This document shows positions 1 through 12,662 of a stretch of DNA of 64,000 nt, piece after piece (the stretch's first letter is position 1; every line of letters begins with the position of its first letter). Origin of the DNA: Cloeon dipterum (taxonomy: Eukaryota; Arthropoda; Insecta; Ephemeroptera; Baetidae); assembly GCF_949628265.1 (NCBI RefSeq), contig NC_088790.1, forward strand, positions 15,504,545 to 15,568,544. Direction: 5' to 3'. A program made the position numbers and the translations under genes. A model generated the notes under the pieces. The model was not told the origin of the DNA. It made no database searches and saw nothing but the letters and a program-made list of their open reading frames with translations.

Positions 1-177
1 AGCTAAAATTTTGGAATTCCGAGTGCCGTTAGAATAATTTGGACCGCGGTAGCCGTCAAGCGCATAATTGTTCGGGTTAAATAGCTTGGCAACAATGGAA
101 AGTCTAACAAGCAGCTCGACAATCATTTTAAAAATTGACCCATCCTTATCTTTGTACTGACCGCTCTCCTTGTCCAT
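1..177 (-). CDS. Possible first coding exon of an unknown gene, cut by the left edge
   Basis: On the minus strand an ATG (177-175) opens a frame that runs without a stop to the window edge (59 codons). An in-frame TGA lies two codons upstream, so this ATG would be the start. The reading begins MDKESGQYKDKDGS and continues through a hydrophobic stretch (IVELLVRLSIVAKLF) to NPNNYALDGYRGPNYSNG. The mixed polar composition looks more protein-like than the surrounding AT-rich DNA, but I do not recognise it. It could be a chance frame: 59 codons is not exceptional. Confidence 0.25.
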   Translation of the reverse strand, partial: MDKESGQYKDKDGSIFKMIVELLVRLSIVAKLFNPNNYALDGYRGPNYSNGTRNSKILA

Positions 178-2354
178 CGCTCAAACTAACGCAAAGACCG
201 ATTTCAAAAACTCCAACGGCACGGGTTATCTGAATTTAGAAATTTTACTTAAAATTCCTTAAAAGTATTTTAACTGTCCAAATTGGCAGAAGGAACGATA
301 AATGTTGAAATTTATATAGATTGCTTGACAAATTCGACAATTTCAAATTAGTATTTTAGGTCACATTGCTTGTGTTTCAATTGTGTTGGACAGCCTCCAC
401 ACACTTTTGGTGCAACGAATAATAGTAAAAAAAACTTTGACCTAATCTAGAGGTAAAATCAAGAAAACTCCGGAAAAACTTCCAAATTATGACCCCAATT
501 ATTTTTGTTATGATTTTTTCCCAACGTAACGCGAATTTTAGAGAAAAATATCAATTTTAGAGCCGTTGGTGACATTCTCTCCTCCGTGGAACGTGAGTCC
601 GATTTGCCGAATAAAAAGTGCTGGCCTGCTTTCCGCCGCGTCCAGGGCGAGGCGAGCCACGTTCGCGCCAGCGGCTTCGGTTGTGATGTTTAGTTTAATG
701 GCTAGTAAAGGCAATCCTATTCATCATCCATTCGCGCACACCACATTGGTTTTCTGGGGGTGTGAGCACAGATAACTTGGTCCACTCGGCCCTGCCTACA
801 TACATACATACATATTTAGCCGCGCGTGGCGGCAAGAAATACGTAGCTGCACCCCCGGCCGGATTTCATCCCTCTCTCGCCGCCGCGTAATATATTAAGT
901 GATAATGCAGCAGCGCGCGACTTCGGTGAAGCGTGCACTCTGATGCGATATTTTTCTGCCTCCGACGCCGAATTCCGCTGATGCGTGCCGAGCAATGTGC
1001 GCTCTCCGTCCGCCCGCAGCTAATTGAATTGACTAATTCCACCCGTGGAAAATAGTCGACTGAATTTTATCGAGGTACAATTGTAAAAATGACTGTTTTA
1101 GATTTTGAATTATCTTCTCTTTAAAAATAAATAATCTTTGAAAAGTTATTGGTTATTGAAGATATGGAAAAATTAATTGATCAGCTGACGTGTAATAATT
1201 AATTAAAAATGGCTTACAGTTTTGTGATTTATTTTAGAATAAAGGATTAGCAAGTAAGAGATTTTTTCATAAAAAATATGCAAGGAATAATAATAATACG
1301 GCCACTTGCTTTTGTCATTTAAATTATTTTTGAAAATAGCTACTGGAATTGAAAATGTAATCAGGAATTTATCGATCAAAAGGCCACAGTTTTTACTTGA
1401 GCTAACTTTGGATGATTTTGAACATTTTAAACTATTTTACATAAGAAATAAATGTTGACAATTAGTTACACGATTTATTCTGGATGATAACATTTCAGAG
1501 ATTTCAGTTGAATTTTATACCGTTTACTTCGCAAGGAAAATTTCAATTTTTTAAACTTTTTTGTAGTTGATGCATTCAGAAAATATTCCAAAAATCCCTG
1601 AAATTCATATAGAAAATAAAGAACTGATTTTAAATTTTCCGATTTTTCGTTCTAGATTGAAAAATGTTGATTTTTGAATATTTTATTGAACTCTGTGGTG
1701 TGAAAATCAAACGTTTATATTTTAAAGTTCACCAATAATAAAAGCTAATTAAAATTACAAACGAGCTGTGTTGCAAAACATCAAAAGAATAATAGATATA
1801 AATATAATAGTACAAACATTTGGGTTAAAAATTAGAATATTTTGGTAAAAGGGCTTAAAATATTACCTTGGGGGTTTCAATTGCTTGAAATTCCGTGATT
1901 AGTGCTCTGATTCGAAGCCCATTGCTTCATTACACGTACCAGAAAAGTTGAAAAAAAACTAAACGTGCAGCCCTTCTGATAGCTCAGCACCACTCAAACT
2001 TTGGCAATTTTCCAGACTTGCGCATAGTATTTATTTAAAAAAATTTCCTGTACTTGGATGTGTCTATAATACCTGGAGCAATTTCACGCTCTGAACCTGC
2101 TTAGAAAAAATAAACTCAATTTTACTTTGTTGATTTTTATTGCTTTATTTTTTTCTTAAAATGAGTTGGAAGTTGGAAGTATTATTTCCATGATACATTT
2201 GAAATTTATCAGTACATTTTCTTTCACCAAACATAAATATGCTTCCCGCAGAGCAGTCAGGTTGAGCCGGTTGCATACCCTCATCTGTTCCTTATCCTCG
2301 TCTGTGCAATAAATGTATTATATTGTATTAAACGTCTTTTTATTTATATTTCAG
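178..2354. other. Non-coding DNA, probably an NfI intron or upstream sequence
   Basis: Mostly AT-rich with no convincing exon. A GC-richer island at about 550-1020 interrupts it and contains a short TACA tetranucleotide run at about 797-812. On the minus strand, 546-725 is open in a protein-like frame (contains NITTEAAGANVARLALDAAE), but no splice context supports it. The region ends in a good acceptor (TATTTCAG, 2347-2354) for the first NfI exon of the window. Confidence 0.4.
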
Positions 2355-5300
2355 CGTCGATAATGCAGGGGCCGAACGGTATGCAGCCGCCCGTGAGTGC
2401 CATCAAGCTGGAGAACCCTGGCGGCTACTACTGCAACAGTTACACGCCGCCGGCGCCGGACCACTCGTCCATGCTGCCGACCGGTGCATATAGTAAGTGC
2501 TGTCCACTCGCCAGGGGGGGTTGGCAACGCGAGCCTCAAGTTCCGCTTGTGCCAGGTCCTATGTCACTTCCAAGAAGTTCCCAAAGCCCGGGTGAGCCGA
2601 GGAATAAGCGGCTCCGGAGGCTCAGCTCCACCGAGGAGGAGATGGAGCTGGCCGGCGCCGCCGCTTCAGGCCCCGTCCGCGACAAGAGCACGCCCGCCGA
2701 GGTCGCCTACTACGGACAGAGCCCCGCCTCCCTCTCCAGCCAAACTAGCTGGCACTCGGACGTTGACCACGGTAAATTAATTCACTCAAGATTATTTGAA
2801 CCACAGATCAATTTTTAATCCTAATTTAGCAATTCCATTTTTGACTCCGCATATTACGAATATTATCTGTAAAAACTGTAACAAATTAAGCGATTACTAA
2901 TCAAGAAGAGCTATAGAGGGGAAGGAAACTTGTGATTTATTACACAGGGCTGTGAAATTTGGATTTTTAAACTACGGTTTTGAGTGTTTCCACGAGAGAT
3001 TTAATATCGTCTGCAATTATTAAATTGACATTTACTTAAGGATGTCGTTAAGGTGGTACACAGGCGTCAACATAGCATCGTTTGGTGGAAAAATTGAAAT
3101 ATTTTTTTATAATGTCAACAACCTTTTTTTTAATTTGAGGTAATTTCTATTTCACGTGTAACATCTGAAAAAATCAGTGGAATACAATTTTTGCCAATTA
3201 AATGTTTGCAAAATTTCAGCGTGCTGGCTTAACTTTGTTATATCTGTCAATCTTTAGTTTTTTTAGATGCGTTAGGGTTGAAAGTTGCAATAATGGTTCA
3301 GGTGAAAAGTGAGAAAATCAAAATTTCACGATCGGTTTAACATGGTTAAGTGAGTTCAGAAAATAGTACCATCAGAACAGGTTAGAAATTAAGCCTTGGC
3401 GTCAGGGGAGGCTGTCTAGATAGGCACTGCAAAGTTTAATTTTTCTAGCTCGAGATATTATTTTTTGTTAACGCTGAGATTTCACCCCGATTTTCTAAAA
3501 TGGGTTTCGGTCAAAATTGATTATTTTGATACCTCTATACCACCTGAAATCAAAAAATCAAATGATATTTTGAAAATTGGGGACGATTTAAAATATCTTT
3601 TGGAAACAAACTTATTGTAACAAATTCCTCAGCCCTATAGGTTGTCATTACTTTGGCTATTCTCTCTCCTCATGTGTGTAACACGCCTCCACTCTCTCAA
3701 CTTTACTGTACATTCACTCACTTTCACTATCTGTTCTTTCGTTCCTTCAACCTGTACAAACTCACACACCACACCAGGTCTCTTTTCTATAATTATATTT
3801 TTTGTTCTTGTGAAACACCAGGCAGCTGCGCATACGAATCACTTTAGTCGAGAGCACCAGACAATTATGTGTAAAAAATAATGTTTTAAGATATAAGCAC
3901 ACACAACCTATGTCTTCTATTCGCACACACAATTGATTTGTCTTCTTAATTTTGCCACAGGGTAAGTCGATTTGAGAATTGCACCTGATTGAAACCTTTT
4001 GTTTTTTCTGCACGTGTTTTGCCTGAACTTTTGTTTTTCACTCTTCTCTAGAGTAGCCAAGTAATGCGTTGACGACGAACAAGTAAATTATTCCAACTAA
4101 AATAACGAGCGGTGATTTTTTGCTAATATATCCGCAAAGAAAAAGCCGGAGCGAGAGATGCGGGGTCAGAGCGTTGCTGGAGATTGTTTGTGTGTGTGCT
4201 GGTTTGCAGGCTCCTCTGTTCACTCGCCGCACGCGCTGGTCGCCAAGGTAAATAAGCAGGAGCCGGGCGGCTTTCAGGGCGGCAGCAACCCCTCCTCGTC
4301 CGCCTTTGGCAGGGCGAACCACCACCACCACCACAACTCTCCACCCCACCCCTCTAGTCACGCCGCCGCCTCCACAGCCCCCGCAAACAGCCCTCGCCAA
4401 GGTAGGTCCGCCCCAAAAGCCCAATGAAAGATGGCTGGCTGCTCGAAACAAAGAGCAACGAATTGGCCAATTGGGAAAGTGTTAAGTGCTCAGAGCCACC
4501 AAGAGTTGGCGCTACCGTTAATTTACGATTTTCGAGTACTTATTACATTGTGATTTCAGATGCTACCCTTTGGCTTAAAAATATTTTGTTAGAAAAATAA
4601 TTTTGCAAAGAAAAATATTTTTTCTGTCGTATCTACTGGCTATTGACTCAACCAATGTTGGTTCCCAGCACGTCAGATGAATCCTTTTTCGCCGAGAATG
4701 CACAGTGGCCTAAAAATAGTAAATAAATGGTGGCTACAGCTGTTGGTAGCTTTGAACACTAGGGATACTTTCCCGACCGGCGAATGAATGAAAAATATTT
4801 TGGGCTCTTTGGGATCAGCACAATTAGTTTAGGTAACTTTTGAAATGCTTTAGGAGCTACTTAGCTGCTCTTATAATAGACTTAAATTAGAAGAAAAAGG
4901 AAAATCTACAAATATTGGGTGAAAGATAAAGTTCGCGTAGATGAGATGATCCAAGACGTTTGACGTCACAAGCTAAAGAACTGTAAAATACATATATTAA
5001 TTCAAACAAGGAACTAAAAGAGTGAATCGGTTTTGTGACTCTTCTTTTTCAGTAGATTTCTGAGAAAGCAGTACAGAATAAATAAATTTAAAAAAATCAC
5101 TTGATTAGATAAAGGTTAGTTTCATTTCACCCTTTTTGCAGATTTTTAATAATCTAATTGGTCGTCCTTCTGCCCTTCAGACCATTTTCTCTTAAGATAA
5201 GATTCAGATCGTAGAGAGTCTGCGTTTTAATTTACTTCTGGTGTGCTATCCATTTGTAAAGTGAAACCTAGCAATTAGTAATGCCTATACTAACATCTGA

Positions 5301-8300
5301 TAATAACATTGTATTTGGACTAACACGCTATAGAGTTGAGAGATGATGACGTGGATTTGCGTTTGTTTCAGTAATCCTTGCATGCGATGACTGAGTCGTC
5401 TATTGTTAATAGCAGGTACTTCTGTCTGTGTGTCTGATTAACCCTATTAAATATGCTGTGTGTGTGCACCAAATCCACCAAACCCTGTGCAACTTCTACT
5501 TTTCCTCCGGCGCTGCTGCGAACTTTACAACATTTTCTCCTCTATTTCTAGTCAATGTTTGCTGTTGTGCCTCTCTCTATCGCTCCTCTGCGGATGCTGT
5601 CACACAAACTTTTCTATATCTCGGTGTTGTCTAGAACTTTTATAACACGTTTACTGTACACACACATGACACACACTCACATACACGCCTTGTTGGAAAA
5701 TCTCTTCACTTCGGTCTCTTGTGTGTCGAATTTCTGTGTCCGACACTCTCCCAACTCTGTATACTACATTCTTTTGGTGTTAGATGTGGACGAGGGCATC
5801 CTTTCAATGTGGCATGGGTGTTTTTAACCGACGTACATTCTGCTTTGCCTCTGATGCAGATTTTTAAACTATATTTGTATAAATAAACCTCGACTCGTTT
5901 TACCGCGAATCAATTATTTTTAAAGAATCTTCCTCTATAATTTAATTCAAAATAAAAAAAGATGAGAATGCTCTATGTGGGATATGATCTGTTTTGTATA
6001 CTTTCTCTCAAAATTAAATTCCCAGCCACTTATATTCTTCTCTTATCGGTGTCAATTTGTCGGTGTGTCCGAAAAATCTGCCCGTATACTAACGCGTCTC
6101 GGGCTCTGCATTGCATTCCAGGCATGTCCTCGCACGGCTCCGTGGGCACGTCGATAGCGGCCTCCAGCATCGGAGGCGGCACCTCCTCGAGCGGCTACTA
6201 CCCACAGCCGTCCGCCTCCGAGCACCAGAGCTCGCAGCACAGCCCCACAAAGTACCCTGAGAATGGACACGACACTCTCTCCGATTTTGTCACTTTCGTC
6301 TGCCAGGAGGCGGAAAACACGCAACAAGGCTCACAGGTAAGTTGAACACCACCATTTTTGTTTTAAAAGTTTGTTCAAATTGTTTTACAAACAAGAATAA
6401 TTTCTTTCTGTACATTAATTATAATTTGATTTTGACCAATTAACCCAAATCATTATCAAAAATATTGTTTGTAAATAAAACTGCAATTTTCTTCAGTTAT
6501 CAAAAAGAAATATAACAATTTTAATTTTAACTGAATCATTTTTTAATTTGGGTTTATTGGTTTGTTTGCAGGCGGGCTCGTCTCGGAGTCCATCGAAACT
6601 AGCACAATACTACCCGAGTTCGATGTTGCCACCCCCGCCACCCCCTCCGATGGCCCGACCTGTAGCCATCATTCGCTCTACAGGTACTGCTGTCCCCTTG
6701 GCAATCAGCTACTCCGACCGTAATGACTTGTCAACTTTCTTAATTATAAATAAAATTATAATTGAGACTCTGCGAAACGGGTAGATTTGACTCTGTGTCT
6801 TGCGTTCGCAGGCGAGCTGTCCGTGTCCGCGTCCAACTCGCCGCCGGCCTCCTCGACGCCGCCCATGGGCGAGTCGTCGTCGCCGCGCGATGGCAGGAGT
6901 TCGGCCCTCACCCCCTCGCCGCCGGCCTCGGCTGGTCAAGGCGAACTGCCGCCGCCACCCTCCTCCCGCTCCGTCGTCAGCGGACCCTTCTGCGTCAGCA
7001 GGGACTACGCATTCTCCCACTTGCACCCCCAGACAGGACAGGTGAATATTCTTTGAAATTTTCGTACATCTGTTATATTGAAATTTAATAAATCAATTTT
7101 ACCCGTTCGCGCGGGAGATTATGGAACGTTGCCTAGACCGATTAAGAGTGAAAAAATGTTTCACAAAAACTGGAGAAAAAATGTATGCCAAACCGAAAAA
7201 ACTAGATTGCTTTTAATAAATTTTAGCTTCTTTCAAGTGTAGTTAAATATGCTCAAAATGTTATGATAATGCTTTTACTCAATGAGCACCAAAATAAATA
7301 ATCGAATTTTCCAGTTGTTCACGTACCCGAGTCTAAGTCCGGTGGGCGCAATGTCCGGCGTGATCAGCCCAACGAACCTGAATCTGTTCTCGTCACCGGT
7401 GAGCAACTCGCGAAGTTCGTCCCGGTCGGCGTCGTCGATCCCGCGGTGGAACACGGCGCCGTTTATCAGCCTGGAGGAGGACTACATGATGGCACCGCTG
7501 ATGGGCCCCGGCAACAGCGCGGTCGAGGCCATGGACGATGGTAAGGACGGCCCTGAGGCGCCGCCGCCACCTCCGCCTGCTCCGCCGACCCAAACCATCC
7601 AATGATACACTAACAATTCGCAATTCTGAGACTTGTGTTCCGCTCGCCCAGGCATGTTGAGAATGACAATTTGTTGCTTTTTTATTCACTAAGTGTGTAC
7701 TTTTGCGTACGTTGTTGTTGCATTTATTTTTGCGAGTGTGCTACGCTGAACTGACCTTTTGTTGCTCTTGTTGAACATTGTTTTGTGTATTTTAAGTTTA
7801 TTTTTATTTTTTGTGTTTCTCTGATGAATATAGAGAATTGAAAGGGGGCACATAGGCAACCGGCTGGACATGTATGACGGGAAATTGCATAACCCAGAGC
7901 CTAAAGGCGTTTTTTACTTCCAAAAAGTAGCATTTAATGGTTATTTTGTTTTTATGAGTAAATTAACCACAAAAATTGCTTGTCTACGACTCGGCGTAAA
8001 ATTTAAATAAATTGGTAAGCTTATGAGTATTTTATGCGCCTTCAAAAATTCAGCAAATTTATCGTCCTGATTTATTTCTAAAAACAAGCTCTCAAACTTA
8101 AACAATTTAAATAAATCACGAAGAAAAATAGTCCTCAGGTTTGCCTTGACGCCTCCTATCAATCTCTTATCATTTGTGCAATTTCGCTGAGTGTCTCCGT
8201 GTTGAGTTGCCGATTTGAAATGTTGTATTTTGGCGGGGAACTGATCGAGTGGTGACCGTGTGTGTGTTGGTGTCCGCAGAACGCTACTTCAGTCCGGTGG

Positions 8301-8482
8301 TGCAGCAAGCCGGGGGCGGCGACCCCATCGACGCCTCCGAGCACCAGTCGGGCCAGACGGACGGGTCGCCGCCGCACGAGACGTCGTCGGTGACGGTGGC
8401 GGCGGCCGGCGTCGCTGCCATCACGGTCGTGGTGCCGGAGAAGGGTGCCGCCACCACGCCGCAGCAGTCCTCCACGGCCTGA
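2355..8482 (+). CDS. NfI: Nuclear factor I (NfI), C-terminal exons only (5' part outside the window)
   Basis: Seven exons join in phase: 2355-2771, 4210-4401, 6122-6336, 6572-6683, 6812-7041, 7315-7540 and 8280-8482 (stop TGA). They encode about 530 residues. The first exon starts in phase 1, so the gene begins upstream. The product is Ser/Pro/Gly-rich and lacks the N-terminal CTF/NF-I DNA-binding domain, which earlier exons would carry. The family call rests on order and wording of tail motifs: a basic NKRLRRLSSTEEEMEL stretch followed by a WHSDVDHG segment (compare SKRPKTISIDENMEP and TWHERDQDM in vertebrate NFI), DTLSDFVTFVCQEAEN, a polyproline MLPPPPPPPMARPVAIIRSTG segment, and SPTNLNLFSSPV near the end. 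NFI proteins bind TTGGC palindromes as dimers and regulate transcription in the nucleus; the tail is the regulatory half. Reading through the last donor (7541) gives an alternative C-terminus ending at 7605. If not NFI, it is another proline-rich transcription factor tail. Confidence 0.58.
2493..2555 (+). other. Candidate 63-bp in-frame facultative intron inside an NfI exon
   Basis: Within exon 2355-2771 a perfect donor (GTAAGT at 2493) is followed by an acceptor (GTGCCAG, ending 2555). The 63 bp between are a multiple of three and have no stop, so both spliced and retained forms stay in frame. Retention adds 21 residues (KCCPLARGGWQREPQ and flanks). The removed size fits the many 48-64-bp introns of the neighbouring genes. 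Confidence 0.45.
4402..6121 (+). other. NfI intron, 1.7 kb
   Basis: Starts GTAGGT and ends TTGCATTCCAG. It is AT-rich, with CA/CT-rich stretches around 5430-5760. A perfect CRE-type octamer TGACGTCA lies at 4961-4968. I see no other exon with consistent phase. The preceding intron (2772-4209, 1.4 kb) likewise shows nothing beyond pyrimidine-rich runs. Confidence 0.5.
7096..7151. repeat. Copy A of a ~55-bp dispersed repeat (core GTTCGCGCGGG)
   Basis: This lies in the NfI intron 7042-7314. It matches 33661-33715, in an intron of HEATR5, at about 80% by eye with one gap. Both copies share the GC-rich core GTTCGCGCGGG and a shared 3' ATTAAGAG block. I found no inverted repeats or target duplications around either copy. 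It is probably a fragment of an old interspersed element. Confidence 0.5.
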
Positions 8483-11400
8483 TTTGAATTTCTCGATTAA
8501 AAAACAGCCTTGTTTGTTTGTTACACGCACACACACACACACACTCACACACACGACTCAACTGAGAAAGAGAGAGAATGCAATTGTTCAAGTTTTTGCT
8601 CAATATTGTTTGTGGCGCCACACCGGCCCCCCTGCCGAGCGCGGAGTTTTATATAAGCCACGACCTATGCATGAGGACAGGACGACAGACAAGTATTAAA
8701 AATTGCAAATTGTGCGTCCGACTCGAAAGTGCAAGCAAGTTGGTTATTTGTAATCTCATATGTGCGTATATATTCTGTATCAAAGGCGTTATTTACTTAG
8801 TGGTATGCTGTTGCAGATGAATACTATTACCATATACATGACAAGTTGCTAAACAGGCATTTGGTCTCACATCTGAAACGTTCGTTACAATTTCCTCCGA
8901 TCATTTACAAATGTGCAATATTTATCACCGTGAAACTATATTTAAAAAATCAAATCAGAGTGCAGAATTTTCAAATAATTTTAGTTTTCTCGTTGGAATT
9001 GATTTTTAGCATTTAAATTAAAAAGAAACAAGCGAGTATATTACTGATGCAGATAAAATGCAGCGCTTGGAAAACTCAGAAAACTAAACCATTATTTGAA
9101 GCAAAAATCGATTATTTTTACACATCTGTAGCTCTTGTAATCTCTGTTGACGATTTTTCATGACAAATTACAATTTTTAGGACGCTATCTCCGAATTTCT
9201 GCAGGAAATTTCCGGAATTTGAGTTGTCCCGAAAAAAGACATTTTCTACAATTAGCTTTATTTTATTTATTATTTAAAATACCCTCCTAAATACGCTCTA
9301 CATATTTCCGATATACGAAGCAAAAAGAAATCATTTTTGCACATTTATAAATAAAATCAAACAGAAGCAAGTAAAGTTTCGGGGGTAAGCCCTAAATGCC
9401 TGTTTGCAAACCCTGTAAATACCTTTCTGGGGGAACGCCGCGGTTGCAAAACTACGAAAAAGAAAGAAAGCACACTCTTATTCTCGCAATAACAGCCATT
9501 ACGAAAAGTGATATGACAAGTTTATAGACCTCAAGATATGAAGTGTTTGGGTATATTCGTTTTTAACTGTTGAAGTGTTGATTCGAATTTGTTGACGTTC
9601 AAGCGGTAGTTTTTAATTGATTGCGGATTGGATTTTTGAACAGAATGTGATAACACTTCTAGTTTGATCTAGTTCACATATAGGCCCGTTGAGTTTGAAT
9701 CGAAGACACTTTTTAACCGTTTCTCGCGCGACGCAAAACCCGGAGAACGAAAAATTCTCTGCTGCTAGTGGCTTTTGTAACGTGTACATAATAACAATAA
9801 TTTAATTACCACAATATTTAAAAGGCCTATACACACACTACACACGAAATTTAGGAAAATTCTAGTGCCATAAAATTAACACGAGAAAATTGGTAGGTGA
9901 TTAGCTAGACTATAATTAAAGATAATTACCAAGTGACAAATTTTATATATATAAACACTTAATGATTATTGATTGAAGAAAAAGCTCAACAAAGTGCTAT
10001 TTTGCAATATACTCGTCGTGAGGGAAAACAATTTTAGTGCGCGCTGATTACTTAAAAGCAGTTTAATTGTATAAAGAGAGACGGCTGTACTCTATTAGCT
10101 GAGGGAAATAGCAATAATAACAATTAGTGATCCGACTAGCTGTACTTAAAATTCGAAACTCCAAATAAAGAAGGCCTTTTCAGCAGTTGAACGGTTGTCG
10201 TGTTCTTTTCCAGCTAAAATAAACGAAAGAATTGCGTTTTTTAGACGAGACGAGCCTTAGATGCCTTGCAACGAAATTGTAGTCACGATCCACACTTTAA
10301 TTGTGATGAGAGATTCGGAAAAATGATGATTTCTAGCTGCCGAGAGACAGAATAAAATTGTAATCTGAATTAGAACAGCGATACAAGTAGGCATTGTGAT
10401 GATATAAACTAGTAATTGGCAAATACTATGATTGCAAAGCGCTTTTTTGTGCGAATTTGAAAACGTCGAAAAATTCGATTTTCTTTTTCTGGTCGAGTCT
10501 AGCTTGTTACTCTTTTGTGGAATTTGCGTGTGTTCTAGATTAGCGACAATTTCATATTGTGTTCTGTTCTAAACAAAGTAAGAGTAATACATATAACTTA
10601 TTATTTGCAAAGGTACAAATACGTCAAATTAAAATGATGCGAGTGCTGTAGACGAACAAAAAATGACGACAAGTAAAAATCAAAATGTACACCGTAATAA
10701 TAATAATTATTATTAAACTACTGCGCTATTACTATAATTAATATTAGGGGTCCAGTGCTGCTGCTGAGAGGTGTAAATAATAGTCGAGAGAAAACCTCAG
10801 ACATGCTATTTAATTATGAAAAAAGCTGGATTTTAGCGCGTGGACGAGAAAAATGGACATTTTGATAAAAGTAGGAGCAAAAAGGAGAAAGAGAGCGGAC
10901 TAGCCGCGCGTCACTTGTACCATTAATTACAATTAAATTGAATTTGCGAGTTTTGCGCTGTTGTATTTAAGAAGTGTGGACATTTTTGAATACGTAGCTG
11001 CTGAGACGTGGTGCCAAAAATACTATTTAACGGTTAAATTCGTAAGTGGATGCAAGCTGCAACTAAACGCACAGGTCTATCAGTTCGTTTATTTCTGAAG
11101 AGATGCTCGTTTGGTTTCGTCTCAACCTGTAGTGCCTGAATACTCTGTCAAAAAAGCGGAAAATTGATTCATTCAATTGTATAAAATGGTTATGTAACAC
11201 CACAACAAAAACTGTACAACACTTCACAAATAACGAAATATTACATTTGATAAAGCAATAACTACACGACGTACCATATTATATGACTAGTGAGTTCATT
11301 CTCATTTTCTACCATTTCATGACCTATACACACACATTATTACGACATGCGCAAATGTTGAAAGCTCAAGTTTGAGTCCACGCTGGAAAAGTTTGATTAA

Positions 11401-11900
11401 TCAAAAAGTAGACTGAGTTGTAACTGAATATTTTATTAATTTTGCCAAAAACGATGTTTATAATCGACCCATTTATTATTATTTGTTTGTTTGTTTTTCC
11501 TGTATAAAACCCGATGTAAATAAGATTTGTGCGCGTCCGCGGGCGTTGTGAGCCGAGGCGCGTCTCAATTTTTGCTGTTTGTTTGCCTTTTTCGTTCACA
11601 AATTGTTTCCGAGATGAAAATAAACACACACACTCTCTCACTCACGCAACGTGAAAGTTCTGTTTTGTGAAAATATACGTACAGATGCTGCAGAAAGCGA
11701 GTAAAAAATAAGTGGAGGTGATAGTGGAGCTGATTACAATTAAACGATTACCCCCAATTATGGTTATATTATTATTATTCATAATGTATAATGTTTGAGA
11801 CAAACTAACATGAAATTTAATGAAAAATTAAAAAATAAAACAAAAAATGATACAACGATGTGAAGGTGCGTTTTAATTGCATGCCTTTTATTGTCCTCTT
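8483..11900 (+). other. Probable long NfI 3' UTR and intergenic DNA
   Basis: No coding frame with exon-like composition follows the NfI stop at 8482. A (CA)n/(CACT)n microsatellite sits at about 8525-8556. Candidate poly(A) signals are AATAAA at 10164-10169, another within 11620-11630, and one near 11833. Which is used cannot be told from sequence. The open frames here (for example 11366-11641 minus) are AT-rich and not protein-like. Confidence 0.35.
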
Positions 11901-12429
11901 CCTTTGTTATTTTCATCGTGCTTGTAAAATTTCGCACATTTTTATGTGATTCTTTTTTATACAAGCGAATCCCATTACGCGGCGGCGCAAATAACATACC
12001 TTCCGCCTGCTTGAGTAAGTGCTGCGTGCGTAATTATGAAAGCAATTTATTGCGAATTGTTTTCTTGATAATTTAAAAGTCTGCATGAAACGTGCTCAAC
12101 TTCACGGAAACACCAGGAGAGACCTGGCGATCTCATAATAGATATTAAAATAGCTCAAATTAATAGAGATAAAAATTAAATTTGTTTATAACTGAGAATT
12201 TTTGGTGATTTTTTTTGCCTAGAGAAAATTGCTTACAAAGAGAGCGGAAATGTAAATTTGAAAATAATATGGATTTTTTCCATCAAAGGAAAATATAAAC
12301 CCTTTCAATCTTTTGCGCTTGGATTAAAAATGCTGAGGAAAATAATTAGCAAAGAGGCTCAATAAAAAGTTTCGAAAAACGAGACGAGAGCTCTTTTCCC
12401 AGAATATGAGGTGCAAATAATTCTAAAAG

Positions 12430-12662
12430 TAAAAAAAAAACGCTGGCGTTAATTGAGACGTCTGGCTCATTCCACCTGAGCAGATTTCCATGCGGCGGCG
12501 GGTGCGGAACGAAAAAACCCATAAAGACAGGCGGTGATTGTGGAGTGGATCAAGGCTCACGCACGCAGGGAGGAAATTTATAATAGGTGCGAGAGACGGT
12601 CCAATTAGCAGCGGAGGGAGCGTTTTTTGAGTGTCGAGATACCCCAGACGGACCACGAGCAG
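12430..12662 (+). other. Possible non-coding first exon
   Basis: A GC-rich island in AT-rich surroundings ends in a strong splice donor (GAGCAG|GTAAGA, donor at 12663). It carries no clear open frame on the plus strand. Its place 1 kb upstream of the coding start of the membrane-protein gene makes an alternative 5' UTR exon of that gene the simplest reading. The 5' boundary is not visible to me. Confidence 0.3.

Noticed and set aside
4038-4451. Minus-strand 137-codon frame
   Set aside because: Antisense shadow of the His/Ser/Pro-rich NfI exon 4210-4401, composed of GGC/GTG runs.
8525-8556. CA/CT-rich tract after the NfI stop
   Set aside because: Simple microsatellite; no sign of a regulatory or RNA structure beyond the repeat.
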